Counted from the first letter of the stretch, positions 9,561 to 18,885 are shown. The stretch: DNA of 64,000 nucleotides from Pseudomonadales bacterium (GCA_024234815.1 JACKNO010000004.1:496001-560000); one strand, 5' to 3'. Notes: generated by a model from the letters alone, not told the origin. Made by a program: numbers and translations.

Positions 9561-12167
9561 CTAGTCCGGCAGTTCCTCGCCCACGTTGGCCTGCGCCGCG
9601 GCGATCCGCGCTATGGGCACGCGGTAGGGGCTGCAGGACACATAGTCCAGGCCCAGGTCGTGGCAGAAGCGGATGGAGCGCGGGTCGCCTCCGTGCTCCC
9701 CGCAAATACCGTACTTGATGCCGGGCTTGCGGGCGCGGCTTTCTGTCACCGCAATTTCCATGAGCCGTCCCACCGCGCGCTGGTCCAGGGTAACAAACGG
9801 ATCGGAGTCGATGAGCTTTTTCTCCAGGTACTTGGGTATGAATTTGCCGGCGTCATCGCGGGAAAACCCGTAGGTCATCTGGGTCAGGTCGTTGGTGCCG
9901 AAGCTCATGAACTCCACTTCGGGGGCCAGCCGGTTGGCACCCAGGGTAGCGCGGGGGGTTTCCATCATGGTGCCTATCTTGTACGGCACTGAAATACCCT
10001 TTGCCCTGGTGATCTCGCGGATACTTTTGTCGATTATTTCGGTCACCAGGCGAATCTCACGCACGTTGATAACCAGCGGAATCATAATCTCGGGCATGGC
10101 CTTGCAGCCCTGCTCGATGGCATCGGCCGCGGCGCGAATGATGGCCTTGACCTGCATCTCGGTGATTTCCGGATAGACCACCGACAGGCGGCAGCCGCGA
10201 AATCCCAGCATGGGGTTTACTTCTTCAAGGCGCTCGGCAATTTCCCGTATCTTGTCGGCACTCTTGCCGATCCGCTGTGACAGGGCTTCGATGTCATCGT
10301 CGCTCTGGGGCAGGAACTCGTGCAGGGGCGGGTCCAGCAGGCGCACGGTCACCGGCAGGCCGTCCATTACCCTGAACAGGGCCAGCAGGTCGTCGTGCTG
10401 GAATGTGAAGAGCTGATCCAGGAAGGTTTGGCGTTCTTCCCTTGTCTCGGACAGGATCATGGCGCGCATGATGTCGATGCGGTCGGCCTCGAAAAACATG
10501 TGCTCGGTACGGCACAGGCCAATGCCCTCGGCGCCGAGTTCCCTGGCCTTGGCTGCGTCCTCAGGGGTCTCGGCATTGGCGCGAACCTTCAGCCTGCGGT
10601 GCTTGTCAGCCCAGGACAGCAACACCTGGAAGTCGTCGCTGGAACTGGCCTCGGTCTTGGCGATATCCCCCAGCATGACTTCACCTGAAGTCCCGTCGAT
10701 GGTGATGATATCGCCCCGCTTTATCACTACGCCGTCAATCGTAGTGGCGGTGCCAGCGTTGTAGTCGATAGTAAGCGCGCCGCAGCCGGTGATGGCGCAA
10801 ACCCCCATGCCCCTGGCCACCACCGCGGCGTGTGAAGTCATCCCGCCCAGTTCGGTCAATACGCCGGCGGCGACTTTCATACCGTGGATGTCCTCGGGCG
10901 TGGTCTCGCGGCGCACCAGGATCACGCTGGCACCGGTGCCCGAAACCTGCTCGGCCTCTTCGGCTGAGAATACCACCTGGCCGGTAGCCCCGCCGGGGCT
11001 GGCGGGCAATCCGATGGCGACAATGTCCTTTTTGGCCGCGGGGTCCACCATGGGGTGCATGAATGCCTCGACGTGATCCGTCGATACCCGCATCAGCGCC
11101 TCGCTCTCGGTTATCAGGCCTTCCTTCACCATATCGACCGCAATCTTCACCGAGGCGCGCCCGGTACGCTTGCCGCTGCGGGTCTGCAGCATGTAGAAGC
11201 GGCCTTCCTGGATAGTGAATTCCAGGTCCTGCATGTCGCGGTAGTGCTTTTCCAGCAGCGCCTGGGTTGCGAACAATTGTTCGTAGTTTTCCGGTTGCCT
11301 CTCCTTGAGCGCCTCCACCGGTAACGGTGTGCGGATTCCGGCCACCACGTCTTCTCCCGCGGCATTGAACAGGAATTCGCCAAAGAACGCGTGTTCCCCG
11401 GTTGACGGGTTGCGGGTGAAGGCAACCCCGGAACCCGAATCCTCTCCGTAGTTGCCGAACACCATCGCCTGGACGTTGACCGCTGTCCCGACACTGTCGG
11501 GAATGTTGTTCATCTCGCGGTAGACGATTGCGCGCGGGGTGTGCCAGGACATGAAAACCGCCTCTATGGCCAGTTTCAGCTGCACGAAGGGGTCTTCAGG
11601 AAAATCCACCAGGGTCTTGTAGATGCGTATGATTTCCTGCCAATCGGCGGCGCTCATATCCACATCCAGCGCCCTGCCGTTGTCCGCCTTGTATTGGGTC
11701 AGCACGTGTTCGAATTTTTCGCCGGCTACGCCCATGACAACATCCGCAAACATCTGGATGAAGCGACGATAGCAGTCGTAGGCGAAGCGGGGGTTGCCTG
11801 TTTTGTCGGCCAGGCCGGCGGCGATTTCGTCGTTGAGCCCGAGGTTGAGAATAGTGTTCATCATGCCGGGCATGGACACGGGGGCGCCAGAGCGAACTGA
11901 GAACAGTAGCGGGTTCTGGGGGTCACCGAAGCGCGCTTCCATTTTCTTTTCCACCAGATCGAGCGCCACCCGATACTCCTGCTCAAGCAGGGACGGCAGT
12001 TTATTGCCCGCCTGGAAAAATTCCCTGCATGTGCTGGTGGTAATCACGAAACCATAAGGCACCGGCAGCCCGAGATTCGTCATCTCGCACAGATTGGCGC
12101 CCTTGCCGCCGAGCAGCTCCCGGTCGTCTTTGGTGCCTTCATTGAACAGGTATACACGTTTGGCCAT
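9561..12167 (-). CDS. ppdK: Pyruvate, phosphate dikinase
   Basis: PPDK interconverts pyruvate + ATP + phosphate and PEP + AMP + diphosphate; in heterotrophs it supports gluconeogenesis from C2/C3 units such as those released by beta-oxidation. At 868 residues it is full length. The N-terminal ATP-grasp domain begins LLGGKGANLCEMTNLGLPVP; the swivelling domain holds the phosphohistidine H446 in GGMTSHAAVVARG, with regulatory-type T444; the C-terminal PEP/pyruvate barrel ends with catalytic C822 in YGICGEHGGDPRSI. No PPDK regulatory protein gene is visible nearby. A perfect TATAAT lies 38-43 bp upstream of the ATG on the same strand. Confidence 0.97.
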   Translation of the reverse strand: MAKRVYLFNEGTKDDRELLGGKGANLCEMTNLGLPVPYGFVITTSTCREFFQAGNKLPSLLEQEYRVALDLVEKKMEARFGDPQNPLLFSVRSGAPVSMPGMMNTILNLGLNDEIAAGLADKTGNPRFAYDCYRRFIQMFADVVMGVAGEKFEHVLTQYKADNGRALDVDMSAADWQEIIRIYKTLVDFPEDPFVQLKLAIEAVFMSWHTPRAIVYREMNNIPDSVGTAVNVQAMVFGNYGEDSGSGVAFTRNPSTGEHAFFGEFLFNAAGEDVVAGIRTPLPVEALKERQPENYEQLFATQALLEKHYRDMQDLEFTIQEGRFYMLQTRSGKRTGRASVKIAVDMVKEGLITESEALMRVSTDHVEAFMHPMVDPAAKKDIVAIGLPASPGGATGQVVFSAEEAEQVSGTGASVILVRRETTPEDIHGMKVAAGVLTELGGMTSHAAVVARGMGVCAITGCGALTIDYNAGTATTIDGVVIKRGDIITIDGTSGEVMLGDIAKTEASSSDDFQVLLSWADKHRRLKVRANAETPEDAAKARELGAEGIGLCRTEHMFFEADRIDIMRAMILSETREERQTFLDQLFTFQHDDLLALFRVMDGLPVTVRLLDPPLHEFLPQSDDDIEALSQRIGKSADKIREIAERLEEVNPMLGFRGCRLSVVYPEITEMQVKAIIRAAADAIEQGCKAMPEIMIPLVINVREIRLVTEIIDKSIREITRAKGISVPYKIGTMMETPRATLGANRLAPEVEFMSFGTNDLTQMTYGFSRDDAGKFIPKYLEKKLIDSDPFVTLDQRAVGRLMEIAVTESRARKPGIKYGICGEHGGDPRSIRFCHDLGLDYVSCSPYRVPIARIAAAQANVGEELPD

Positions 12168-12204
12168 AAGGGTTTCCCGGGAGATCAGCTAGGGTGAGCG
12201 AGGG

Positions 12205-12210
12205 ATTATA
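12205..12210 (-). promoter_or_regulatory. Probable -10 element for ppdK
   Basis: Read on the minus strand this is TATAAT, a perfect sigma-70 -10 hexamer, 38-43 bp upstream of the ppdK ATG. The base stretch 17 bp further upstream (TGCCAC) does not match a -35 box, so an activator may be needed, or the match is fortuitous. Confidence 0.4.
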
Positions 12211-12289
12211 GCTGCAAGCGCGACCCGGTGGCAGTTCTTAAAGGCGTGGGTCGCCCTGTGAGCGCCGGGTTCGCATGGGCGAGCCTTGC

Positions 12290-13177
12290 CTATTTCCGTT
12301 TGACGAGAAGATCCGCCAGGCGCTCGACCTCCACCAACCCGGCGGTTGCTGGAACCAGGAATACTTCCTCGCAGCCTGCCGCCTCGGCATTGTCCAGGGC
12401 CACGCTGACCGCGTCCGCGCTGCTGCGATTCACCAATTCGGCCATCATGGTGGCAATTTCCGGTCCGGCAATCGCCATGTATTCGTAGATGTAGTCGTAG
12501 AGTTTCTGCTGGCCGTCGTCCGCCAGCGAGTACCAGAAGCCCCCGAGCCTGTAGGGTTTGGCGGGGCGTTCCGCGCGCTGCCAGGCCGCATCCGCAAGAA
12601 CAAATGCGCGGGAGAGTTCCTCCTGCTCACCGTTGGGAGACCAGGCGTAAAGACCGTCCGCCCAGCGGGCACAGCGCTCAATGCTCTTCGGTCCGATAGC
12701 GCCGGCCAGCAGTTGCGGGCCGCCGGGTTCGGTAGGCGATGGCCCGATGGAGCCTGCGCCAGCCACGATTTCATCGCCGCGCCATACCCTGCGCATTTTC
12801 TCTACCTGGCGGTCCATGCGGCCGTAACGACCCTGGTATTGCGCACCCACCGCCAGGTAATCCTGCTCCCGGCCGCCGTATCCGACCGCGACTTTCCTGA
12901 CCCTGCCCCCCGAAAGTATATCGAGACTGGCGATCTCTTTTGCCACCCGGGTGGCGCTGTGCATGGGCAGGACATACAGGGTCGGGGTGATCTCCACCCG
13001 GCGGGTCGCCATCGCGGCGGCCGCCAGTACCACACGCATATCCATGGTGGGTCCGTGTACACGCTCGCCGCAGCACACGCTGTGAAAGGGGCCATCATCT
13101 ACCGCGCGGAACCATTGCTGGTAGTCCTCCCTCGTCAGGCCGGCTTTCATGTAGGGAAGACAAATACCGATTTTCAT
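12290..13177 (-). CDS. LLM-class (luciferase-like, F420-type) oxidoreductase
   Basis: The 295-residue protein has the TIM-barrel layout of the bacterial luciferase/F420-dependent oxidoreductase family: MKIGICLPY at strand 1, the segment RRVEITPTLYVLPMHSATRVAKEIASLD, GRVRKVAVGYGGREQDY, and QLLAGAIGPKSIERCARWADGLY near residue 150-175. The family uses FMNH2 or F420H2; the cofactor cannot be told from this gene and no F420-synthesis genes are in the window. The gene is divergent from a second LLM gene across 201 bp. Proximity to acyl-CoA genes suggests a catabolic monooxygenase or dehydrogenase, which is an inference. Confidence 0.88.
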   Translation of the reverse strand: MKIGICLPYMKAGLTREDYQQWFRAVDDGPFHSVCCGERVHGPTMDMRVVLAAAAMATRRVEITPTLYVLPMHSATRVAKEIASLDILSGGRVRKVAVGYGGREQDYLAVGAQYQGRYGRMDRQVEKMRRVWRGDEIVAGAGSIGPSPTEPGGPQLLAGAIGPKSIERCARWADGLYAWSPNGEQEELSRAFVLADAAWQRAERPAKPYRLGGFWYSLADDGQQKLYDYIYEYMAIAGPEIATMMAELVNRSSADAVSVALDNAEAAGCEEVFLVPATAGLVEVERLADLLVKRK

Positions 13178-13378
13178 GAGCGCATTCCTCGGGAAATTAC
13201 AGCCACTTATGTTAGCTCACCTTGTCACCGGCGGTGTTCAGCTTTCTGAACCAGTCCGCCATTGTTGGCTGCCTGCGCGGGTACGGGTTGGTCGAACCCT
13301 GTCGCTGCGGTAACGTGCTGCGGTGGCCTGCCCGTATCTGGCGGTATCGGGCCGGGTGTCGCTAACGGGGAAAACGTA

Positions 13379-14386
13379 ATGAAAATAGATGGTCCGTTCT
13401 ATGCGCAACTCGGGGCCGCCGCCGCCGAGGCAGAGCGCCTGGCTGAGATCGGTTACGACGGCGTGTATACCCTGGAGGGCAGCTGGGATCCTTTCCTGCC
13501 CCTGGCGCTGGCCAGCGAGCATGCCCCGCAGCTGGATATCGCCACAGGGATAGCTGTCGCCTTCCCCCGCAATCCCATGCACCTGGCCTACCAGGCCTGG
13601 GATCTTCAAACCTTCAGCAAGGGTCGTTTTCTGCTCGGCATCGGCTCCCAGGTCAAGGCGCACATCGAGAAGCGCTTTGGTGTCGAGTTCAGCTCACCAG
13701 CGGCGCGGATGCGCGAATATATCCAGGCGCTCAAGGCGATTTTTGCCTGTTGGCAGCAGGGTGAGCGGCTGCAGTTCGAGGGCAAGTATTATCACCACAC
13801 ACTGATGACGCCCATGTTCAACCCCGGGCCGAACGCCTTTGGTCCGCCACCCGTGTTGCTGGGCGCGCTCGGCCCGCTGATGACGGAGGTGGCGGGGGAA
13901 GTGGCTGACGGCCTGATCGTTCACCCTTTCAATAGCCTGCCTTTTCTGACCGGCTCGGCCCTGCCCGCAGTGGAACGTGGGCTGCAACGCGCTGGTCGCG
14001 GTCGCTCGGACTTTACGCTGCAGATCAACGCCATTGTTATTACCGGTGAGAGCGCCGCGGCGCGGGCCGCCGCGACCGAGAGCGTGAAGGGCCTGCTGGG
14101 CTTCTACGCCTCCACGCCGGCCTACCGCCCGCCGATGGAGGCGGTGGGTTACGCGGACCTGCAGCCGGAGTTGAACCGCCTGTCCAAGGAGGGCCGCTGG
14201 CAGGAATTGGGCGAGCATATCGACGACGCCTTTCTGGAGGCGTTTACCACGCGCGGGGAACCGGGGGAGATTGCCGGTATGTTGCGCCACAAATACGGGG
14301 CGCACGCGGACCGACTGGCGATTTACGCGCCGTACGCGGCGCCGGATGAAATGTGGAAAAGCGTCATAGCGGATTTGAAGTCCTAG
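13379..14386 (+). CDS. LLM-class (luciferase-like, F420-type) oxidoreductase
   Basis: Second member of the luciferase-like family, 335 residues from the chosen ATG. Upstream in-frame codons exist, but MKIDGPFYAQLGAAAAEAERL matches the usual barrel start and has a GGGG/GGGGA ribosome site about 9 bp before it. Features: YDGVYTLEGSWDPFLPLALA, IATGIAVAFPRNPMHLAYQAWDL, GRFLLGIGSQVKAHIEKRFG, and PPVLLGALGPLMTEVAGEVADG. It is not a close copy of the divergent LLM gene, so it is not a recent duplication. Probably cytoplasmic. Followed after 150 bp by two acyl-CoA dehydrogenase genes on the same strand. Confidence 0.89.
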   Translation: MKIDGPFYAQLGAAAAEAERLAEIGYDGVYTLEGSWDPFLPLALASEHAPQLDIATGIAVAFPRNPMHLAYQAWDLQTFSKGRFLLGIGSQVKAHIEKRFGVEFSSPAARMREYIQALKAIFACWQQGERLQFEGKYYHHTLMTPMFNPGPNAFGPPPVLLGALGPLMTEVAGEVADGLIVHPFNSLPFLTGSALPAVERGLQRAGRGRSDFTLQINAIVITGESAAARAAATESVKGLLGFYASTPAYRPPMEAVGYADLQPELNRLSKEGRWQELGEHIDDAFLEAFTTRGEPGEIAGMLRHKYGAHADRLAIYAPYAAPDEMWKSVIADLKS

Positions 14387-14536
14387 CCGATTTTGCAACA
14401 CGCGAGCCTCTGCCGACTGTGGTTGCCGCTGTGAGCGGATTCGTCAGTCATTTTGGCCCCGGGTTTGAATGTCATACGTGAACCAAAGCGGATAGACTTT
14501 TCCGGATCATCGATACGCGCCTGGTGAGGGAGCTGC

Positions 14537-15724
14537 ATGAATATCCAGTTCACGGAAAAACAACTGGCACTGCGGGACGAGCTGCGCGCCTATTTCGGCC
14601 AGCTGATGACGCCGGAACTGGTGGCGGAGTGTGAGCGCGATATGGGGGAGGGCGGCGGTCCGCTGTGGCGTGAAGCGCTGCGGCAGATGGGGCGCGATGG
14701 CTGGATCGGTGTTGGCTGGCCGGAGGCCTGGGGCGGGCGTGGAATGACGCCGCTGGAGCAGTTCGTGTTTGTCGAGGAGATCATGCGCGCGGGTTATCCC
14801 TTCCCGTTCCTGACCACGGAATCGGTGGGGCCCATGCTGGCGGAGCATGGCAATGACTGGATCAAGCGCGAGCTCGTGCCGAAAATCCTCAAAGGCGACC
14901 TGTTGGTTGCCATTGGCTACTCGGAGCCGGGCGCCGGCACCGACCTTGCGAGTCTCAAAACCAGCGCCGTGCGCGACGGCGATGACTGGGTGATCAATGG
15001 CCAGAAAATGTGGACCTCGCTGGCACACTTTTGTGACTACACCTGGCTGGCTGTGCGCACCGACCCGGATGCTCCGAAGAAGCATAAGGGTATCTCGATG
15101 TTCCTGGTGCCCAACTCTGACCCGGGCTGGAGTTGCACCCCGGTTCATACTCTCGGCGGCGTACGTACCAACGCCACCTATTACGACAATATCCGGGTGA
15201 GTAACGATCACCTGGTGGGGGAGTTGCACTGCGGCTGGAAGCTGATCACCGGGCAACTCAACAGGGAGCGGCTCAGCCTGATCAACTTCGGGCCGGTTTC
15301 ACAGCTGTTCAACCAGGTTGTGCGCTGGGCCCGCAGTGCGCAACTGCCCGCCGGGGGAAGCGTTATCGATCAGCCCTGGGTGCAGCAGAACCTGGCGCGC
15401 TGCCGCGCCCTGATAGAGTGCATGAAGCTCATTGTGTACAAGCAGTCCTGGGCGATGACCGAGGGCGTGCTCGAAATGGCGGATGCCTCGGCGGCAAAAG
15501 TCTACGGTTCCGAAAAGTTTATTGAGATTTTCCGGCTGCTGGGGGAGGTCTACGGCCAGGCGGGGCTGTTGCGCGCGGGTAGCCCACAGGCCACGGCGGA
15601 AGGGGGGAGGCTTGAACGGCTCTATCGTACCGCCTCCATTATCACTTTCGGTGGCGGCGCCAACGAAATTCAACGCGACATCATTTCGGCGGCCGGGCTG
15701 TGGATGCCACGGGCCAGTCGCTGA
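14537..15724 (+). CDS. Acyl-CoA dehydrogenase, large subunit of an adjacent pair
   Basis: The 395-residue FAD enzyme of the acyl-CoA dehydrogenase superfamily has the FAD/substrate motifs YSEPGAGTDLASLKTSA and GDDWVINGQKMWTSLAHF, and ends FGGGANEIQRDIISAAGL. At the position of the MCAD-type catalytic Glu (EGT.EIQ) it has Gly, so the base, if any, must lie elsewhere, as in the bacterial FadE-type enzymes whose Glu is in the middle of the chain. Ribosome site GAGGGAG lies 5 bp from the ATG. The next acyl-CoA dehydrogenase starts 13 bp after its stop; such pairs often form alpha2beta2 heterotetramers acting on steroid or branched side chains (known from Mycobacterium ChsE proteins). Confidence 0.93.
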   Translation: MNIQFTEKQLALRDELRAYFGQLMTPELVAECERDMGEGGGPLWREALRQMGRDGWIGVGWPEAWGGRGMTPLEQFVFVEEIMRAGYPFPFLTTESVGPMLAEHGNDWIKRELVPKILKGDLLVAIGYSEPGAGTDLASLKTSAVRDGDDWVINGQKMWTSLAHFCDYTWLAVRTDPDAPKKHKGISMFLVPNSDPGWSCTPVHTLGGVRTNATYYDNIRVSNDHLVGELHCGWKLITGQLNRERLSLINFGPVSQLFNQVVRWARSAQLPAGGSVIDQPWVQQNLARCRALIECMKLIVYKQSWAMTEGVLEMADASAAKVYGSEKFIEIFRLLGEVYGQAGLLRAGSPQATAEGGRLERLYRTASIITFGGGANEIQRDIISAAGLWMPRASR

Positions 15725-15737
15725 GCGGGAGACTGTC

Positions 15738-16871
15738 ATGGAATTCGGCTTTACCGAGGAACAGCAGGAAGTAAAGGAACTGGCCCGCAAGATTTTGTCC
15801 GAGCAGGTCAACGCGGAGCGATTGGCGGTTTACGACGAGTACCAGGCACCCCGTTTTGACGAGGTGCTGTGGCGCCAACTCGTCAATGCGGGCCTGCCGG
15901 GCGTTGCTGTGGAGCAGCGCTACGGCGGAATGGGCTTCGGCTTTATGGAACTGGCGCTGATAATCGAAGAGGTGGGCCGCTCTATCGCCCCGGTTCCGGT
16001 TATCAGCTACTGCGTGTCCGCACTTCTGCCGATCCAGCGTTTCGCCAGTGAAACGATGAAAGAGACTGTTTTGCCGGCGGCCGTGGCGGGCGAACTGTTG
16101 TTGACCGCCGCGCTGTCGGAACACCTGAATGAAGACCCGGTTGATCCCCTTGCTGTAACGGCCAGGGTTGAAGGCGATGCGCTTGTACTGTCCGGCACCA
16201 AGACGGCAGTTCCGTTTGCGGCGCAGGCGCAGGGCATTCTGCTGGCGGCCCGCACTGATGCTGGCGTTGCCGTGGTCTTGCTGGACCCGAAATCGCCCGG
16301 TGTGCACCTCAACGAACTACAGGTCACGAGTTTCGAGCCGCAGTGTGAGCTTGTGCTGGAAGCGGTAAGGGTGCCTGCCGGCGACATTATTTCCCGGAAT
16401 GATGGCGCTCGCATCATGCAATGGCTCGCCGAGCGCACTACGGCGTCTATTTGTGTCCATCAGTTGGGTGCGGCCGACTGCGCCATGCGGATGGCGGCGA
16501 GTTACACCTCGGAGCGCAAACAGTTCGATGTGCCCATCGCCACATTCCAGGCCGTCGGTCATCGCATGGCCGACTGCTACGTCGATATCGAGTGCCTGCG
16601 GCTCACCTCCTTCCAGGCGGTTTCCCTGCTGGACAGCGATGTGAATGCCACCACGGAAGTCCAGATCGCCAAAATATGGGCCGGCGACACCGGCCACCGG
16701 GTGAGTTACGCGACCCAGCACGTGCACGGCGGTACCGGCATCGACCGGGATTACCCGCTGTGGCGATACTGCCTGTGGTTGCGCCAGAACGAAATGACCC
16801 TTGGCTGTAGTGCTGTCCATCTCGCGAGACTGGGTAATCGCCTCGCGGCGGGAGAGGCACTTTTCACCTGA
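15738..16871 (+). CDS. Acyl-CoA dehydrogenase, small subunit of the pair
   Basis: A 377-residue acyl-CoA dehydrogenase superfamily protein. An in-frame extension to 15483 lies wholly inside the preceding gene; the ATG at 15738 has a GGGAGA ribosome site and gives the family N-terminus MEFGFTEEQQEVKELARKIL. Visible motifs: FGFMELALIIEEVGRSIAPV, DVPIATFQAVGHRMADCYVD, and a C-terminus of the type HVHGGTGIDRDYPLWRYC with no MCAD-type EGT motif. It is divergent in sequence from the neighbour and lacks a clean YSEPGAGTD-like segment, as typical for the non-catalytic or FAD-sharing chain of heterotetramers (inference). Expected to act with the upstream gene product. Confidence 0.92.
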   Translation: MEFGFTEEQQEVKELARKILSEQVNAERLAVYDEYQAPRFDEVLWRQLVNAGLPGVAVEQRYGGMGFGFMELALIIEEVGRSIAPVPVISYCVSALLPIQRFASETMKETVLPAAVAGELLLTAALSEHLNEDPVDPLAVTARVEGDALVLSGTKTAVPFAAQAQGILLAARTDAGVAVVLLDPKSPGVHLNELQVTSFEPQCELVLEAVRVPAGDIISRNDGARIMQWLAERTTASICVHQLGAADCAMRMAASYTSERKQFDVPIATFQAVGHRMADCYVDIECLRLTSFQAVSLLDSDVNATTEVQIAKIWAGDTGHRVSYATQHVHGGTGIDRDYPLWRYCLWLRQNEMTLGCSAVHLARLGNRLAAGEALFT

Positions 16872-16961
16872 GTTCGCAAATCCGGTGGTGTGAGAAAATG
16901 ACATAAAAAGTATGGGTGGGGAGATTCAACCTCAGCTGCACTGGGTTACACTACCGGCCCC

Positions 16962-17699
16962 ATGAATATCCGCTATTACACTCGAACTTTTTTCCGGCTT
17001 GCCCTGCCGGGTTTGCTATGCCTCGGCCTCGTCGCCTGCGGCAGCAGCCAGTCCAAGCCGCAGCCGCAGCGCCGCGCCATGCTCAGCGAGACCGGCAAGC
17101 CCGCTGACTTCAACGGCTTCTGGGAACTCGATTACAGCAAGAGCGACAACATCCAGGTCAACCTCAACGCCCTGGTGCGGGATTTGCGCCAGCAAACCCA
17201 GCGCGCCCCGGGGGGCGGCGTCTACCAGCAGAGCGGACCGGTCATGGTCATCGGTGGCGACAGCGGCACCAACACCGGTGCGTCCATTATTGGCCTTGCG
17301 CAGATGGCGGACATGATTACCGAATCACAGCTGTTGGAAATCGAGCAGAACGATCACAAGATAAAGGTGAAGCGCGAGCTTGATTTCGCGCTCACCTGCC
17401 AGTTCTACCTCGGTCAGTATCACACGGTGGAGACGCCGCTGGGCAAGGAGATCTGTGGCTGGGACCAGCACCAGCTCATTTTTAAAATCATTCTGCCAGA
17501 GGGACTCACCATTCAGCACGTGATGACCGTGGGTCCCGACCGGCAATGGCTCAATATCGCCACCACCGTGATATCCGACAGGGTTACCTCGCCATTTACC
17601 GTGAACAGGGTATATGCGCGCTACGAGCCGCAGGACGATGGTTACAGCTGCAAGATGACTATTTCCAAGGGCAGGGTATGTACAACCGAATCACGCTAG
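16962..17699 (+). CDS. Putative lipoprotein of unknown function
   Basis: A 245-residue product with a lipoprotein signal: hydrophobic stretch from residue 11 and lipobox LVAC with C26 as the lipidation site, followed by GSSQ (no Asp at +2, so outer-membrane sorting is expected). The mature part begins with ADFNGFWELDYSKSDNIQ, resembling the GxW start of lipocalin-like or beta-barrel-fold stress lipoproteins, but I do not recognise a named family. The 3' end overlaps the next gene by 22 bp, so the two are translated as a pair. No good ribosome site before the ATG. Confidence 0.83.
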   Translation: MNIRYYTRTFFRLALPGLLCLGLVACGSSQSKPQPQRRAMLSETGKPADFNGFWELDYSKSDNIQVNLNALVRDLRQQTQRAPGGGVYQQSGPVMVIGGDSGTNTGASIIGLAQMADMITESQLLEIEQNDHKIKVKRELDFALTCQFYLGQYHTVETPLGKEICGWDQHQLIFKIILPEGLTIQHVMTVGPDRQWLNIATTVISDRVTSPFTVNRVYARYEPQDDGYSCKMTISKGRVCTTESR

Positions 17700-18826
17700 G
17701 CATGGGCTGGCGCGCGATGACGCTCGCTCTTTCAGCATGGGTGCTGGCCATGGCCGCAACGCCGGCAGCGGCGCAACCCGCATATGCGTCGGCGGCAGTA
17801 CCGGTGGGCGATGTCACATTGCGGGTGGAATCGTCTGTCAGCGAAAAGGATATGCTCGACGTGGGACTGGTTATCTTCGATGCCGGTATACCCATCGACG
17901 AGGCCAGCCACAGCATGTTGGGTATCTTCCCCGAAATCCGCAAGGCGGAGGCGAAGTTCATGCCGGTGCTGCTGCGCCAGGTCCTGCTGCAGTCAAACGC
18001 CTGGGGTGTGGTGCGGGTACTGCCGGATGAACAGAATTCCACGGAGTTGATGGTCACAGGCAAGATCCGGGAATCCAATGGCACCAGTCTGGTACTGGAG
18101 GTTGAAGCCTGGGACGCCACCGGCAGGCAGTGGCTGGATAAAACCTACAGCGATACCACTACCGACCGTGATTACCCGGGTACCGAAGGCAGCGACCCTT
18201 TCATCGATATGTACCGCAAGATAGCCAACGACCTGCTGGCATTCCGGCAGGGGCTGAACGCGAGGGAATTGGGAGTCATCCGTGAGGTGGCGCTGTTGCG
18301 CTATGCCGCAAGCCTGTCGGAGGACGCGTTCGGCAGTTACCTGCAACGCAGCCCGGAGGGCATCTACAGCGTGGTGAGACTGCCCGCCGAAAACGACCCG
18401 ATGCTGGTCCGGGTGGAGCGGATCAGGGACCAGGAGCACCTGTTCATCGATACCGTGGATGAGCAGTACGTGACCCTCTACGAAGATATGGCGGCTACCT
18501 ACAACCTGTGGCGCCAATATGGGCGCGAACAGGCCCTGTACCAGCAGGACTACGAGGAGCGGGCCCAGACCAAGGAGCGCATCGGCCGGCGCGGCACGTT
18601 TGTCGCCATGGAGCAGACCTATAACACCTACAAGCAGATCAAGATCCAGGAACAGGACCTTGATGAGATGGCAACGGGCTTCAATAACGAGGTGGCGCCC
18701 ACGGTCATGGAGGCCAGCGGCAGGGTATTCCGCCTGAGCGGCGGTCTCGACGCCCAATACAACGAGTGGCGCACCATATTGCGGGAGATTTTTGCCCTGG
18801 AGACCGGACTGCCTCCCGCCTCCTGA
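17678..18826 (+). CDS. Exported protein of unknown function, paired with the lipoprotein
   Basis: A 382-residue product. The ATG at 17678 was chosen because AAGGGCAGGG lies just before it and a signal peptide follows directly (ALSAWVLAMAATPAAAQPA, cleavage near residue 32); the longer frame would lie inside the upstream gene. Residues 40-165 are an alpha/beta domain that ends VTGKIRESNGTSLVLEVEAW and DATGRQWLDKTY, reminiscent of TolB-N/CsgG/LpoB-like assembly domains (resemblance only). Residues 190-382 are mostly charged helix, with a probable coiled-coil around YEDMAATYNLWRQYGREQAL. Not a family I can name. It overlaps the lipoprotein gene by 22 bp, and a HTH protein gene follows 59 bp later. 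Confidence 0.8.
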   Translation: MYNRITLGMGWRAMTLALSAWVLAMAATPAAAQPAYASAAVPVGDVTLRVESSVSEKDMLDVGLVIFDAGIPIDEASHSMLGIFPEIRKAEAKFMPVLLRQVLLQSNAWGVVRVLPDEQNSTELMVTGKIRESNGTSLVLEVEAWDATGRQWLDKTYSDTTTDRDYPGTEGSDPFIDMYRKIANDLLAFRQGLNARELGVIREVALLRYAASLSEDAFGSYLQRSPEGIYSVVRLPAENDPMLVRVERIRDQEHLFIDTVDEQYVTLYEDMAATYNLWRQYGREQALYQQDYEERAQTKERIGRRGTFVAMEQTYNTYKQIKIQEQDLDEMATGFNNEVAPTVMEASGRVFRLSGGLDAQYNEWRTILREIFALETGLPPAS

Positions 18827-18885
18827 CGAGCGGGCTTGCACGCTGCCACTTACTTTTCTCCCCAGTAATGGGCTATGCTCTGGTC

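Noticed and set aside
12275..13249. 324-residue plus-strand open frame over the first LLM gene
   Set aside because: Antisense shadow of the LLM oxidoreductase; no domain, no ribosome site.
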